A stretch of DNA of 64,000 nt from Pseudomonadota bacterium (lineage in GTDB: Bacteria > Pseudomonadota > Alphaproteobacteria > Rhizobiales > Devosiaceae). Location: positions 124,001-188,000 of the forward strand of contig JAEWGT010000005.1 of assembly GCA_023388175.1 (NCBI GenBank). The letters run 5' to 3'. The notes under the pieces were generated by a model, which was not told the origin of the DNA, made no database searches, and saw nothing but the letters and a program-made list of their open reading frames with translations. The position numbers and the translations under genes were made by a program. Shown here piece after piece: positions 50,419 to 59,515 of the stretch. Each line of letters starts with the position of its first letter. The first letter of the stretch is position 1.

Positions 50419-51651
50419 TTGCCAAGTGCCAATGGCCAACCCGGTTCTAACCCGCTGTCGGCAGTACAGCCGTTATCGCACCTCCGTGTCCTCGATCTGA
50501 GCCAGGTCATGGCCGGCCCCTTCTGCTGCATGCTCCTCGGCGACATGGGTGCCGACGTCATCAAGGTCGAACCGCCCAATGGCGGAGACCAGACGCGAAA
50601 GTCGATGGGCTTTCGCATGAAGGGCGCGGACAGCCCCGGCTTTCTGGCGCTCAACCGCAACAAGCGCTCCATCGCTCTCAATCTGAAAAGCGAAGCGGGC
50701 CGCGAGGTGTTTTATCGCCTCGTGGATACCGCCGACATCGTGGTCGAGAACGGCCGCCCCGGCGTCGCCAAAAAACTAGGCATCGACTACCCAACGCTTA
50801 GCGCTCGCAATCCACGGCTGATCTATGCGTCCATTTCCGGGTTTGGGCAGACTGGTCCGTGGTCGGGACGTCCGGGCTTTGACCTTATCGCCCAGGCAAT
50901 GTCGGGCATCATCAGTGCCATGGGCATTCCCGGCGCCGAGCCGGTGAAATCCGGCATTTCTGTGGGCGATCTCGGCGCGGGTCTTTTTTCGCTTTATGGC
51001 ATTCTGAGCGCCGTGATCGGTCGGGAGAAGACCGGCCAGGGTCAATATGTTGACGCGTCCCTGTTCGAGGCGGCACTGGCGTTGGGCATATGGGAAACCA
51101 CCGAATACTGGGCCACCGGCAAGTCACCAGAACCGCTGGGCACAGCCAATCGAATGAGCGCGCCCTACCAGGCGTTCAAAGCTGCCGATGGACACTTCGT
51201 TGTCGGCGCTGCCAATCAAAAGCTCTGGACTGCCTTTGTACACGTCGTGGGGCTTCCGCAGCTTCTGAATGACCCTCGCTTTATCGAGAACAAGGAGCGG
51301 CTGCAAAATCGGGTGGCGCTCGCCGAACTGCTGGAAACAGAATTCGCCAAGCAATCTGTCGACCATTGGGTGGAGGCCTTCCTCGGCGCAGGCGTCCCCG
51401 CCGGTCCCATTTATGATTATGGGCAGGTGCTGGCGAGCGAGCATACACATGCCCGCGAAATGGTAATGGATGTCGAGCACCCGATAGAGGGCGTGATCAA
51501 GTCACTCGGCTTCCCGGTCAAATTGTCCGGCACACCGCAAAGTGTGCGGCGGTCGGCGCCTTTGCTGGCGCAACACACGGCCGAAATCCTTTCAGAGCTT
51601 GGCTTCGACGATGGTGACGAAAGCCTTGTGGCGCGTGGAGCCTTTGCATGA
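50419..51651 (+). CDS. CaiB/BaiF-family CoA transferase
   Basis: 410 residues. Family III CoA transferase: LSHLRVLDLSQVMAGPFCCM, then LGDMGADVIKVEPP with the catalytic Asp in the later GQYVDASLFEAALAL region, plus LNRNKRSIALNLK. It moves CoA from a donor to a carboxylic acid. No ATG fits; the TTG at 50419 has AGAGG at 50407-50411. It heads the rightward operon controlled by the operator at 50341. Confidence 0.9.
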   Translation: MPSANGQPGSNPLSAVQPLSHLRVLDLSQVMAGPFCCMLLGDMGADVIKVEPPNGGDQTRKSMGFRMKGADSPGFLALNRNKRSIALNLKSEAGREVFYRLVDTADIVVENGRPGVAKKLGIDYPTLSARNPRLIYASISGFGQTGPWSGRPGFDLIAQAMSGIISAMGIPGAEPVKSGISVGDLGAGLFSLYGILSAVIGREKTGQGQYVDASLFEAALALGIWETTEYWATGKSPEPLGTANRMSAPYQAFKAADGHFVVGAANQKLWTAFVHVVGLPQLLNDPRFIENKERLQNRVALAELLETEFAKQSVDHWVEAFLGAGVPAGPIYDYGQVLASEHTHAREMVMDVEHPIEGVIKSLGFPVKLSGTPQSVRRSAPLLAQHTAEILSELGFDDGDESLVARGAFA

Positions 51652-52427
51652 TGAACCAGGGACAGGTCGTCTTCACCAAACAGGATCGGGTCGGCTACAT
51701 AACTTTCAATCGGCCCGATGCACGCAACGCCATGACCTGGCAGATGTACGAGGAGCTCGGGGAAATCTGCAGGACGGTCGCTGCCGACGGCGATATGCGA
51801 GCGGTTGTCCTGAAGGGCGCTGGCGGACAGGCTTTCATTGCCGGCTCAGATATCAGCCAGTTCGCCCAATTCAGCGATGGGAGCGACGGGATCGCTTATG
51901 AGCGCAAGATGGAGCATTATCTCTCCTTGCTGCTCGACATTCCAGTGCCAACGATTGCGGTGATCGAAGGCTTTGCGGTGGGCGGCGGCCTCAACATTGC
52001 GGCCTGTTGCGATATCCGGATCGCTGAGAAGGGCGCGCGCCTGGGTGTGCCTATCGCGCGGACCATCGGCAACACCTTATCGATCCATAATTATGCCCGG
52101 CTTGTTGCCGCGTTCGGCGAAGGCCGCGCACGGCGCATGCTCATGTTGGGCGAGTTGCTTGATGGCGAAGAGGCCCTGTCATGCGGCTTTCTCTCGCGGC
52201 TGGTCGAACCGCAGGATCTTAACGAGGCAACCGCAAAGCTTGTTGCGCGGCTCCTCGAAAACGCACCATTGACCTTGAAGGCAAGCAAGAAAGCCATCCG
52301 ACGTGTGCTTGATGCCGATCTCGACGAGGCCGAGGATCTGGTCGCACTTTGCTATGGCAGCCAGGACTTCCAGTTGGGCGTTGCCGCATTTACCGCCAAG
52401 CAGAAACCGGCCTGGACCGGTCGCTGA
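51648..52427 (+). CDS. Enoyl-CoA hydratase/isomerase-family protein
   Basis: 259 residues starting in ATGA overlap. Crotonase fold: VGYITFNRPDARNAMTWQMY, oxyanion-hole QAFIAGSDISQF and EGFAVGGGLNIAACCDIRIA. The two catalytic Glu positions of hydratases fall in GVPIARTIGN, which has no Glu, so an isomerase, lyase or hydrolase activity of the crotonase family is possible. It acts on the CoA ester made by the preceding transferase. Confidence 0.88.
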   Translation: MMNQGQVVFTKQDRVGYITFNRPDARNAMTWQMYEELGEICRTVAADGDMRAVVLKGAGGQAFIAGSDISQFAQFSDGSDGIAYERKMEHYLSLLLDIPVPTIAVIEGFAVGGGLNIAACCDIRIAEKGARLGVPIARTIGNTLSIHNYARLVAAFGEGRARRMLMLGELLDGEEALSCGFLSRLVEPQDLNEATAKLVARLLENAPLTLKASKKAIRRVLDADLDEAEDLVALCYGSQDFQLGVAAFTAKQKPAWTGR

Positions 52428-52466
52428 ATATCATCATGACCGCTCAGCGCGGCAGGGAGGGCTCAA

Positions 52467-53558
52467 ATGGCTCCACTTTCTATTCGCGACACCACAAAAT
52501 CATACGGCGCAGTCCAGGTTATCAAGGGCGTGTCGGTGGAAATCGAGGACGGTCAGTTCGTCGTGCTTGTCGGCCCTTCGGGCTGCGGCAAGTCGACATT
52601 GCTGCGCATGATCGCCGGGCTGGAGGAGATCAGCGGCGGCGACATCGTGCTGGGGGACAAGGTGATCAACGAGCTTCACCCCAAGGACCGCGATATCGCC
52701 ATGGTCTTCCAGAACTATGCGCTCTATCCCCATATGAGCGTCGAAGAGAATATGGGCTTTTCGCTCAAGCTCTCCGGTGTGGATAAGGCCACGCGCCGTG
52801 CCAAGATCGATAATGCCGCTCGCATACTCAATCTGAGCGCCTATCTTGATCGCTTTCCGCGCCAGCTTTCAGGTGGGCAGCGCCAACGCGTTGCCATGGG
52901 CCGCGCCATCGTTCGCGACCCCAGCGTTTTTCTGTTCGACGAACCGCTGTCCAACCTTGATGCCAAGCTGCGCGTGCAGATGCGCGCCGAGATCAAGAGC
53001 CTGCATCAAAGGCTCAAGACAACGACGGTTTATGTGACGCACGACCAGATCGAAGCCATGACCATGGCCGACAAGATCGTGGTCATGCACGACGGGATTG
53101 TCGAGCAGGTGGGACGGCCCCTCGAGCTTTACGACTATCCTGCCAATATGTTCGTGGCCGGATTTATCGGCTCGCCGTCAATGAATTTCTTGCGCGGTGT
53201 GGCGCGACCACAGGGCAAAAACACTTTCCAGCTCGAGGATGGCACGGAGTTGCCCCTCCCCCCAGCCGCTGATGTCGCGTCTGACACCCCGGCCGTCTAT
53301 GGCATTCGTCCCGAACACCTCATCTATGAACCGAGTTCGCCTGTTGCGATTACCGCACAGGTCGTCGAGCCAACAGGTTCTGAGGCCCATGTAATCGGCA
53401 CACTTGGCGACCAGCAGATTGTTGGTCTCTTCCGGGAGCGTGTCGAGGCGATGCCGGGCGATCCGATCGGTTTCCGGCCGATCGCCGAAAAGGCCCATCT
53501 GTTCGATTCAAAGAGCGGCAAACGTCTCGGTGGTAACCCGTCTCCTCTCAGGTCGTGA
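52467..53558 (+). CDS. Sugar ABC transporter ATPase (UgpC/MalK-like)
   Basis: 363 residues: Walker A GPSGCGKST, Q-loop MVFQNYALYPHMSVEENMGF, signature LSGGQRQR, Walker B FLFDEPLSNLD, H-loop VTHDQIEAM and a C-terminal TOBE/OB regulatory domain (GIRPEHLIYEPS). It provides the missing ATPase for the leftward SBP-MalF-MalG genes, although it lies in the divergent operon. Confidence 0.95.
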   Translation: MAPLSIRDTTKSYGAVQVIKGVSVEIEDGQFVVLVGPSGCGKSTLLRMIAGLEEISGGDIVLGDKVINELHPKDRDIAMVFQNYALYPHMSVEENMGFSLKLSGVDKATRRAKIDNAARILNLSAYLDRFPRQLSGGQRQRVAMGRAIVRDPSVFLFDEPLSNLDAKLRVQMRAEIKSLHQRLKTTTVYVTHDQIEAMTMADKIVVMHDGIVEQVGRPLELYDYPANMFVAGFIGSPSMNFLRGVARPQGKNTFQLEDGTELPLPPAADVASDTPAVYGIRPEHLIYEPSSPVAITAQVVEPTGSEAHVIGTLGDQQIVGLFRERVEAMPGDPIGFRPIAEKAHLFDSKSGKRLGGNPSPLRS

Positions 53559-53628
53559 TGCAGCATCGCCAAGGCAAGGTCGCCATTGCGACCTCCCTTC
53601 GCCGTTTCGTAAACCACTAGAGGATCTT

Positions 53629-54789
53629 ATGCCGGCACCCATCCTTGACGCATCTGCAATGGCAGGAACCCTGGTCGGCCGGGTGTGGCGCAATGACAAG
53701 CATGGCCCGGCCGTCGTCACTCTGCGTGACGGCATGCTTTCCGACATCACCAGCGTGGCGGCTCCTACGGTTTCGGCGTTGCTGCAGCGCCCCGATGCGC
53801 TCGACTATGTCAAAACCTTTACGGGAGAAGCCATCGGCAAGTTGGAGGCTGTTGCGGCAGCGAGCGATGGCCGTGCCGACGCCGACACGACGCATTTTCT
53901 GGCTCCGTGCGACCTTCAGGCGATCAAGGCATGCGGGGTGACGTTCGCGCAATCGATGGTCGAGCGTGTCATCGAGGAGAAGGCCGCCGGCAATGCTGAT
54001 CGCGCCGCGGCCATTCGCCAGCGTATCGGAAGCCTGATCGGAGACAGTCTCGCCAATCTGAAAGCCGGATCCGAAGAAGCGGCGCGGGTCAAACAGGCTC
54101 TGATCGCAGAAGGGGTCTGGTCGCAATATCTGGAGGTTGGCATTGGCCCCGATGCTGAAGTGTTTACCAAGTCACCGGTGCTTTCGGCAGTGGGATGGGG
54201 TGCCGAGATCGGCATTCATTCAAGCTCGAGCTGGAACAATCCCGAGCCCGAGATTGTCTTGGCGGTCAACAGCCAGGGGCAAGTGAAGGGCGCCAGCTTG
54301 GGTAATGACGTCAATCTGCGCGACATCGAAGGCCGCTCGGCTCTTCTGCTCGGCAAGGCCAAAGACAACAACGCATCCTGTGCGATCGGGCCGTTTATCC
54401 GGCTATTCGACCAAAGCTGGGGTCTCGATGATGTCCGCCAGGCCCAGCTGCAGCTCACCGTCAAAGGCGAAGACGGATTCGTGCTCGATGGGCACAGCGC
54501 CATGAACAAGATCAGTCGCGACCCGCTGGATCTGGTGGCGCAAACCTGCGGGCAGCACCATCAATATCCCGATGGCTTTATGCTGTTTTTGGGAACGCTG
54601 TTTGCACCGACCAAAGACCGCGAAGCACCGGGTCAGGGCTTTACGCACAAACTGGGCGACGAAGTGACGATCTCTGCAACCGGGCTCGGCGCGCTGCGCA
54701 ATGTCGTTCGCCATTCGCACCACTGCGCACCATGGACCTTCGGGGTTAGTGCCCTCATGAAAAACCTTGCGGCACGAGGATTGCTCTGA
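53629..54789 (+). CDS. Fumarylacetoacetate-hydrolase-family protein
   Basis: 386 residues from ATG 53629; the longer frame from 53404 runs through the ATPase gene. FAH-type metal ligands appear in EPEIVLAVNSQGQVKGASLGNDVNLRDIEG (outline: E-x-E, then D in GNDVN) and the conserved AKDNNASCAIGP. These enzymes cleave or hydrate 2-keto acids and related compounds; longer forms act on 2-keto-3-deoxy acids. Stop overlaps the next start by 1 nt. Confidence 0.85.
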   Translation: MPAPILDASAMAGTLVGRVWRNDKHGPAVVTLRDGMLSDITSVAAPTVSALLQRPDALDYVKTFTGEAIGKLEAVAAASDGRADADTTHFLAPCDLQAIKACGVTFAQSMVERVIEEKAAGNADRAAAIRQRIGSLIGDSLANLKAGSEEAARVKQALIAEGVWSQYLEVGIGPDAEVFTKSPVLSAVGWGAEIGIHSSSSWNNPEPEIVLAVNSQGQVKGASLGNDVNLRDIEGRSALLLGKAKDNNASCAIGPFIRLFDQSWGLDDVRQAQLQLTVKGEDGFVLDGHSAMNKISRDPLDLVAQTCGQHHQYPDGFMLFLGTLFAPTKDREAPGQGFTHKLGDEVTISATGLGALRNVVRHSHHCAPWTFGVSALMKNLAARGLL

Positions 54790-55088
54790 TGCTTTTTGTC
54801 GTCACAGGACTGGACAAACCTGACTTTCTTGCGCACCGCCTGAAATTTCGAGCCCAGCACCGCGCCCATTACGAGGGGTTGGGAGCCGACCTAATTCTGT
54901 CCGGCCCGTTTCTCGACCCGAAGGGTGAGCCTATCGGCAGCATGATCGTCATGCGCCGCAGTAACCAAGCCGACGCAGAAGACTTCGGCCGTCGCGACCC
55001 CTATGTCACCGAAGGGGTATTTTCCGAATGTACCGTCCGCCGCTGGTCTTGGTTTATGAACCGGCCCAGTAGTGCGTTTGAGGATTAG
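54789..55088 (+). CDS. YciI-like protein
   Basis: 99 residues, with the family's small ferredoxin-like fold: an N-terminal strand followed by the RAQHRAHYEGL helix and LSGPFLDPKGEPIGSMIVMR, then the ADPYVTEGVF-like end (RRDPYVTEGVFSEC). The His in RAQHRAHY corresponds to the conserved active-site His. Role may be lactone isomerisation in the pathway. Confidence 0.85.
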   Translation: MLFVVTGLDKPDFLAHRLKFRAQHRAHYEGLGADLILSGPFLDPKGEPIGSMIVMRRSNQADAEDFGRRDPYVTEGVFSECTVRRWSWFMNRPSSAFED

Positions 55089-55512
55089 GTGCCAATCACA
55101 AATAGTACCGGGTATCATTGTAAGATAGAGCGTGGCTCGTTCAGCTTTCCGTGATGTTGACAGGTTTATATCTGACGGCGCAGGTTAGCAGTGTCTCAGC
55201 TGTCACCTGCACTGGCTGTCGTGCCTCTGGATCTAAAATTCGGCTTTTAACATTCGGAACAGAGACCATGGAACGAACAGGTCCAGCGGCTTTACTGCGT
55301 TCCTCTTTCGCCGCCAGTCAGCCGCCGCCGGCCTCAAGTTCGCCGACCGGCTCTGTCTACTTTCCCAACAGCCGATCCCAAAGCAGCCTGTCTGCTTGCC
55401 ACCCCACTATCGCCATTGAGCCGGCCACGGTGGAACGGCAGGTCTGGGATATCGGATTTCCGGCCTCAACGGCCGGAATGGGGCGCGTTGCTGCCGGGTA
55501 TCAAAATGTAGC
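55089..55512. other. 424-bp gap without a recognised gene
   Basis: Open frames exist (for example 55151-55516 on plus), but they lack a ribosome-binding site and known similarity. No repeat, tRNA or strong hairpin seen. Confidence 0.4.
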
Positions 55513-56472
55513 TTAAGACAAGAAACGGGCCAGGGTTGTGAAGATCGGAATGCCCATAAGCACATTGAAGGGGAATGTGATGGCCAGCGACATGGCCAGG
55601 GGCAGGCCAATGTCGGCTTCAGGCAGGGCCAGTCGAATGGCGGCGGGCGCTGCGATATAGCTGGCGCTGCCGGCAAGGATTCCAAGCGCTGCGATGGAAC
55701 CGGTGTCCAGCCCGATCAGGACGCCTGCAAACACGCCCACCGTCCCATTGACGACGGCAAGGATGATGGCCAGCGCGGCTATGGCAGGCGTGACGCTGCG
55801 GCTTCGTATAAGATGGCGCGCGGCCACCAGGCCCATGTCCAGCAGGAAGAGGCACAGCACCCCGGCAAAGGCGTGTTGGAAGACTGGCCGGATAGGCTCG
55901 AACCCGCGCTCGCCAACCACCAGACCGACGGCAAAACTCCCCAGCAGCAGCACCACCGCGCCATCCCGTACAGCATGGGATAGATGGCCGCTCAGCGCTT
56001 TTGCCCCGGAACCTTCGCTTCGCCTGGCGAGCCAGATGCCGGTGATGATGGCCGGCGCCTCCATCATGGCGAGGACCGCGACCATGTAGCCGGCGACCGG
56101 CGTGCCGCCGGCCTCCAGAATTGCCACACCGGTGACGAAGGTCACGACCGACACGGACCCATAGTGCGCCGCCACCGCGCCGGCGTTGACGGTGCTCAGC
56201 CTGGCCAGGCGCCGCATCGCCCAGAAGGCCGGGATGGGAAGCAGGAAGCTGAGGCCGATTCCAGCCAGGCCTGCCACTACCAGTTCGCTCGTGAGGCCGG
56301 TCGCCGAAACCTGGACCCCGCCCTTCAGCCCGATTGATGTCATCAGGTAAATTGCCATGCCTTTGCTGACAGCCTCGGGAATGTCGAGACTGCTGCGCAA
56401 AGAGGCTGCGAGCATGCCAAGGACGAAGAACAGGATTGCAGGTGACAGCAGGATTTCCATCGGGATCGCCAA
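55513..56472 (-). CDS. SbtA-type (DUF897) sodium-dependent bicarbonate transporter-like protein
   Basis: 319 residues, about ten membrane spans in two inverted halves. Features are LLSPAILFFVLGMLAASLRS, the TSIGLKGGVQ motif, GAVAAHYGSVSVVTFVTGVA, MMEAPAIITGIWLA and LLDMGLVAARHL, all characteristic of SbtA homologues. It may import HCO3- or another small anion with Na+. It is divergent from a LysR gene, probably its regulator. Confidence 0.85.
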   Translation of the reverse strand: MAIPMEILLSPAILFFVLGMLAASLRSSLDIPEAVSKGMAIYLMTSIGLKGGVQVSATGLTSELVVAGLAGIGLSFLLPIPAFWAMRRLARLSTVNAGAVAAHYGSVSVVTFVTGVAILEAGGTPVAGYMVAVLAMMEAPAIITGIWLARRSEGSGAKALSGHLSHAVRDGAVVLLLGSFAVGLVVGERGFEPIRPVFQHAFAGVLCLFLLDMGLVAARHLIRSRSVTPAIAALAIILAVVNGTVGVFAGVLIGLDTGSIAALGILAGSASYIAAPAAIRLALPEADIGLPLAMSLAITFPFNVLMGIPIFTTLARFLS

Positions 56473-56540
56473 GTTGGAAGGACGCTGACGTCACCTAGCG
56501 TGTGCGGATGGTTCAGAAAAATTCATTGATCAGATCGAAC

Positions 56541-56559
56541 CGTTCTGTATGAAAGAACG
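56541..56559. promoter_or_regulatory. Candidate LysR operator at the regulator start
   Basis: CGTTCT-N7-AGAACG, a 6-bp dyad with LysR-like T-N11-A spacing, directly abuts the ATG of the LysR gene in the 87-bp divergent region. Confidence 0.5.
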
Positions 56560-57447
56560 ATGCAGGCGCTCAACTTTCGACATTTGTTGTATTTCAGGCA
56601 GGTCGCCCGGGAGGGCAATCTGACACGCGCAGCCCGTGTCCTCGCGGTGTCACAATCGGCTCTGTCCACGCAGATCCAAATCCTTGAGCAGAGGTTGGGG
56701 CATCCGCTGTTCGAACGGGTCGGACGTCGGCTCATTTTGACGGAAGCCGGCAAGGTGGCGCTCGACCACGCCGATGCCATTTTCGATATGGGTGAGGATC
56801 TGCTGACCACGCTGCGTGTCGGTTCCGGACGCCGGCAGGTTCTGCGTATCGGGGCACTGGCAACGCTATCGCGCAACTTTCAGATCGATTTTCTGCGGCC
56901 CTGCCTTGGCCGGGCAAACCTTGAAGTCGTGCTGAGCTCGGGGAGCCTGGTCGAGTTGACTGGCCAGTTGCGCCGCCTCGAGCTCGATGTCGTTCTGTGC
57001 AATGCCGCACCCGGTGCCGGCAATGCCGACGATCTGATGGCGCACCGGCTGGCGCGTCAGCCGATCAGCCTGTTCGGCGCGGCAAGCCTGCAGTCGCACG
57101 GCCAGACACCCCAGGACGCTCTGCGAACACATGGCGTTATCCTGCCGACGGGTGCCAGCATCATCCGGGTTGAATTCGATGCCCTCTGCGCACGCCTCGG
57201 CATCGTGCCCTCGGTGGTGGCGGAAGTGGACGACATGGCGATGCTCCGCTTGATGGCGAGAGAGGGCATTGGCCTGGCCCCGCTCCCGGCTATCGTGGTG
57301 CGCGACGAGCTTGAGGCGGGCACACTGCGCGAAGTGGTGCGACTGCCAGGGATCGAAGAGGCGTTTTACGCGCTGACCTTCAACCGGCAATTCCAGAGCC
57401 CCGTCGCAGAAGAACTGATCGCCGCTGCCGCAAAGTGGTCGCTCTAA
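56560..57447 (+). CDS. LysR-family transcriptional regulator
   Basis: 295 residues. HTH FRQVAREGNLTRAARVLAVS, then QSALSTQIQILEQRLGHPLF and a co-inducer domain (NQ-x-LVELTGQLRRLELDVVLC region; ALTFNRQFQSPVAEELI end). Of the NhaR-like branch by the LYYFRQV-type start (HLLYFRQVARE). Divergent from the SbtA-like gene. No Shine-Dalgarno is apparent; it may be leaderless or start within the palindrome. Confidence 0.88.
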   Translation: MQALNFRHLLYFRQVAREGNLTRAARVLAVSQSALSTQIQILEQRLGHPLFERVGRRLILTEAGKVALDHADAIFDMGEDLLTTLRVGSGRRQVLRIGALATLSRNFQIDFLRPCLGRANLEVVLSSGSLVELTGQLRRLELDVVLCNAAPGAGNADDLMAHRLARQPISLFGAASLQSHGQTPQDALRTHGVILPTGASIIRVEFDALCARLGIVPSVVAEVDDMAMLRLMAREGIGLAPLPAIVVRDELEAGTLREVVRLPGIEEAFYALTFNRQFQSPVAEELIAAAAKWSL

Positions 57448-57658
57448 AAAATCCTCGATGCCCTCTTGTAACTCTATTGGCCCATGCCAATCTCGGCTGC
57501 CGTGACCGGGCCCCTCTGGCGTCGGCGGTAGCTGCCGCGACGCGATGTCGGATCACCTTGGCAGGGCCCTTGGGCATCTGCGTTGGTGCCCGATTGTTGT
57601 CTTGGTCTCCCAACGCACTCCCTCAGTCCGCCGAGCGGCACCTTGAGAGGAGTTATTG

Positions 57659-58177
57659 ATGACCAAAGACAAACACCAGGACGACCTGTTTTTGCGTGGC
57701 GCTCGCCTGCGGGCGCGCCAAAAGGCAGATCAACGCGATCTGCACGGCGAAACCAGCCGAGCGGGCGCCGAGGATTTCTTCCAGGCGCTCGTGGCCGCCG
57801 TCGCCGTGATCGCCCATGCCGATGGACAACTGGCCTTGGCTGAAAGGCGCAAGCTGGTGCAGGCCTTTCTCGCCAGCCCTGCCATGGCCGGCTTTTCGGT
57901 CGCCGACCTGGCCGAGGAACTGGCTCACCATGCACGCGCCTATGGCTATGCCCCCGACCTTGCCGAAAAGCAGGCCCTGACCACCCTCAGCATCTCTGCA
58001 CTCGGCCCGACCGAGCGCCAAGCCATCCGCGATGCCTGCCACCAGGTGATCACCGCCGATGGCCTGGTTCACCCCGTGGAACTGGGCGCCCTGCACCGCG
58101 TCGAGCGCGCCTTCGGGATCGATGGGAGCCAGGATGACGGGAACCCGCTCGACAAAATGCCTGACGGAGCCGCGTAA
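57659..58177 (+). CDS. TerB-family tellurite resistance protein
   Basis: 172 residues with GAGAGGAG Shine-Dalgarno. Acidic helical domain FFQALVAAVAVIAHADGQLALAER with the two 'ADGxL/VxxxE' motifs (HADGQLALAE, TADGLVHPVE) that bind metal in TerB. The next gene, TerC-type, starts immediately after the stop. A TerB/TerC unit suggests metal-ion handling or membrane stress response. Confidence 0.85.
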   Translation: MTKDKHQDDLFLRGARLRARQKADQRDLHGETSRAGAEDFFQALVAAVAVIAHADGQLALAERRKLVQAFLASPAMAGFSVADLAEELAHHARAYGYAPDLAEKQALTTLSISALGPTERQAIRDACHQVITADGLVHPVELGALHRVERAFGIDGSQDDGNPLDKMPDGAA

Positions 58178-59146
58178 ATGGACATCCTGATCAGTATCTT
58201 CCTTGGCCATCCGCTCTGGATGTGGCTGGGCTTTCTGGGACTGGTGGTCCTGCTCCTGGCGTTCGATCTGGGCGTGCTGCACCGCGATGGCCACGAAATC
58301 GAGGTGCGCGAGAGCCTGATGCTGTCCGGCTTCTATGTGACGCTCGGGCTGGCCTTTGGCGGCTTGGTCTGGTGGCAGCTGGGCGCCCAGTCGGGCCTTG
58401 AATATCTGACAGGCTTCGTCGTCGAAAAAAGCCTCGCCATGGATAATGTCTTCGTCATTGCCATGATCTTTGGCTATCTCGCCATTCCGCGACATTTGCA
58501 GCACCGGGTACTATTCTGGGGCATCCTGGGCGTCATCGTCCTGCGCGCGATCATGATCGGCTTCGGCGCCACGCTGGTGTCCGAATTTGGCTGGCTGCTC
58601 TATGTATTTGCGGCCTTCCTGATCTTCACCGGCATCCGCATGATGATGCCGGGGCATGGCGAGACCGATCTCGGTAAAAATCCGGTCCTCGTCTTCATGA
58701 AGAAGCGCTTCCGCGTCACCGAAGAACTGCACGGCGACAAGTTCTTCGTGCAGCAGGCCGATCCCAGAACCGGGCGTTTGGTACGCTACATGACGCCGCT
58801 ATTCCTCGCGCTCGTCATGATCGAGATCGCCGACGTCATCTTTGCCGTGGACTCGGTGCCGGCCATCTTTGCCATCACCACCGATCCCTACATCGTCTAC
58901 ACGTCCAACATTTTTGCAATTCTGGGCCTGCGGGCGCTCTATTTCGCCCTCGCCGCGATCCTGCACCGCTTCGCTTATCTCAAGCAGGCACTGGCGGTGC
59001 TGCTGGTGTTCATCGGTTCTAAGATATTTGTCGCTGACCTGTTGGGATGGGAGAAATTCCCAGCCGAATGGTCGCTCGGTATTACCTTCGTGATCCTCGC
59101 GAGCGGTGTCGGATACTCATTGTGGCGGACCGCCAAGCCAAATTAG
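58178..59146 (+). CDS. TerC/Alx-family integral membrane protein
   Basis: 322 residues, about nine spans. SLAMDNVFVIAMIFGYLAIP and IEIADVIFAVDSVPAIFAIT are the two acidic intramembrane motifs of TerC/Alx manganese exporters; GIRMMMPGHGETDLGKNPV lies between. It probably exports Mn2+. Starts 0 nt after the TerB stop. The 211-nt leader upstream of terB was checked for a yybP-ykoY riboswitch, but no clear match was seen. Confidence 0.93.
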   Translation: MDILISIFLGHPLWMWLGFLGLVVLLLAFDLGVLHRDGHEIEVRESLMLSGFYVTLGLAFGGLVWWQLGAQSGLEYLTGFVVEKSLAMDNVFVIAMIFGYLAIPRHLQHRVLFWGILGVIVLRAIMIGFGATLVSEFGWLLYVFAAFLIFTGIRMMMPGHGETDLGKNPVLVFMKKRFRVTEELHGDKFFVQQADPRTGRLVRYMTPLFLALVMIEIADVIFAVDSVPAIFAITTDPYIVYTSNIFAILGLRALYFALAAILHRFAYLKQALAVLLVFIGSKIFVADLLGWEKFPAEWSLGITFVILASGVGYSLWRTAKPN

Positions 59147-59515
59147 CGCGATCGGGAGGAGGTAATATGCCTCCTCTTCACTTTCTGTGCGACCATCGGC
59201 TGACCAGTCCCTTTTCGGGGCGGGCGACACCTGACCGGACGACCGCTTTCAGGAAATCGAAACGGCAACGCCATTGTCTGAAATGGGGCGCTTTGCCGAT
59301 CGGCAAGTGTCAGCCCCATTTCTGCCGTTTGCGGGATAGCAAGACACGCCGACTGTAGCTTAATAAGGCACCGGTTCAGTCGTCCAATCCCTGCAATGCC
59401 CCTTCGCAGATCAGCGGAGATGATTGAAACGCGCAGCAGTCGATCAGGCGAGCTTCTTCCTCAACGCCTTGCTTGGTGTCGCCAGCGGAGGAAGTCTGCT
59501 GCCTTCGAACATCAC
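59147..59515. other. 369-bp gap between convergent genes
   Basis: No gene or strong terminator recognised; short GC-rich inverted repeats near 59210-59300 may serve termination. Confidence 0.4.

Noticed and set aside
57448..57658. Possible yybP-ykoY manganese riboswitch before terB-terC
   Set aside because: The leader is long enough and the gene fits, but I could not match the conserved GGGGAGTAG and closing-stem elements.
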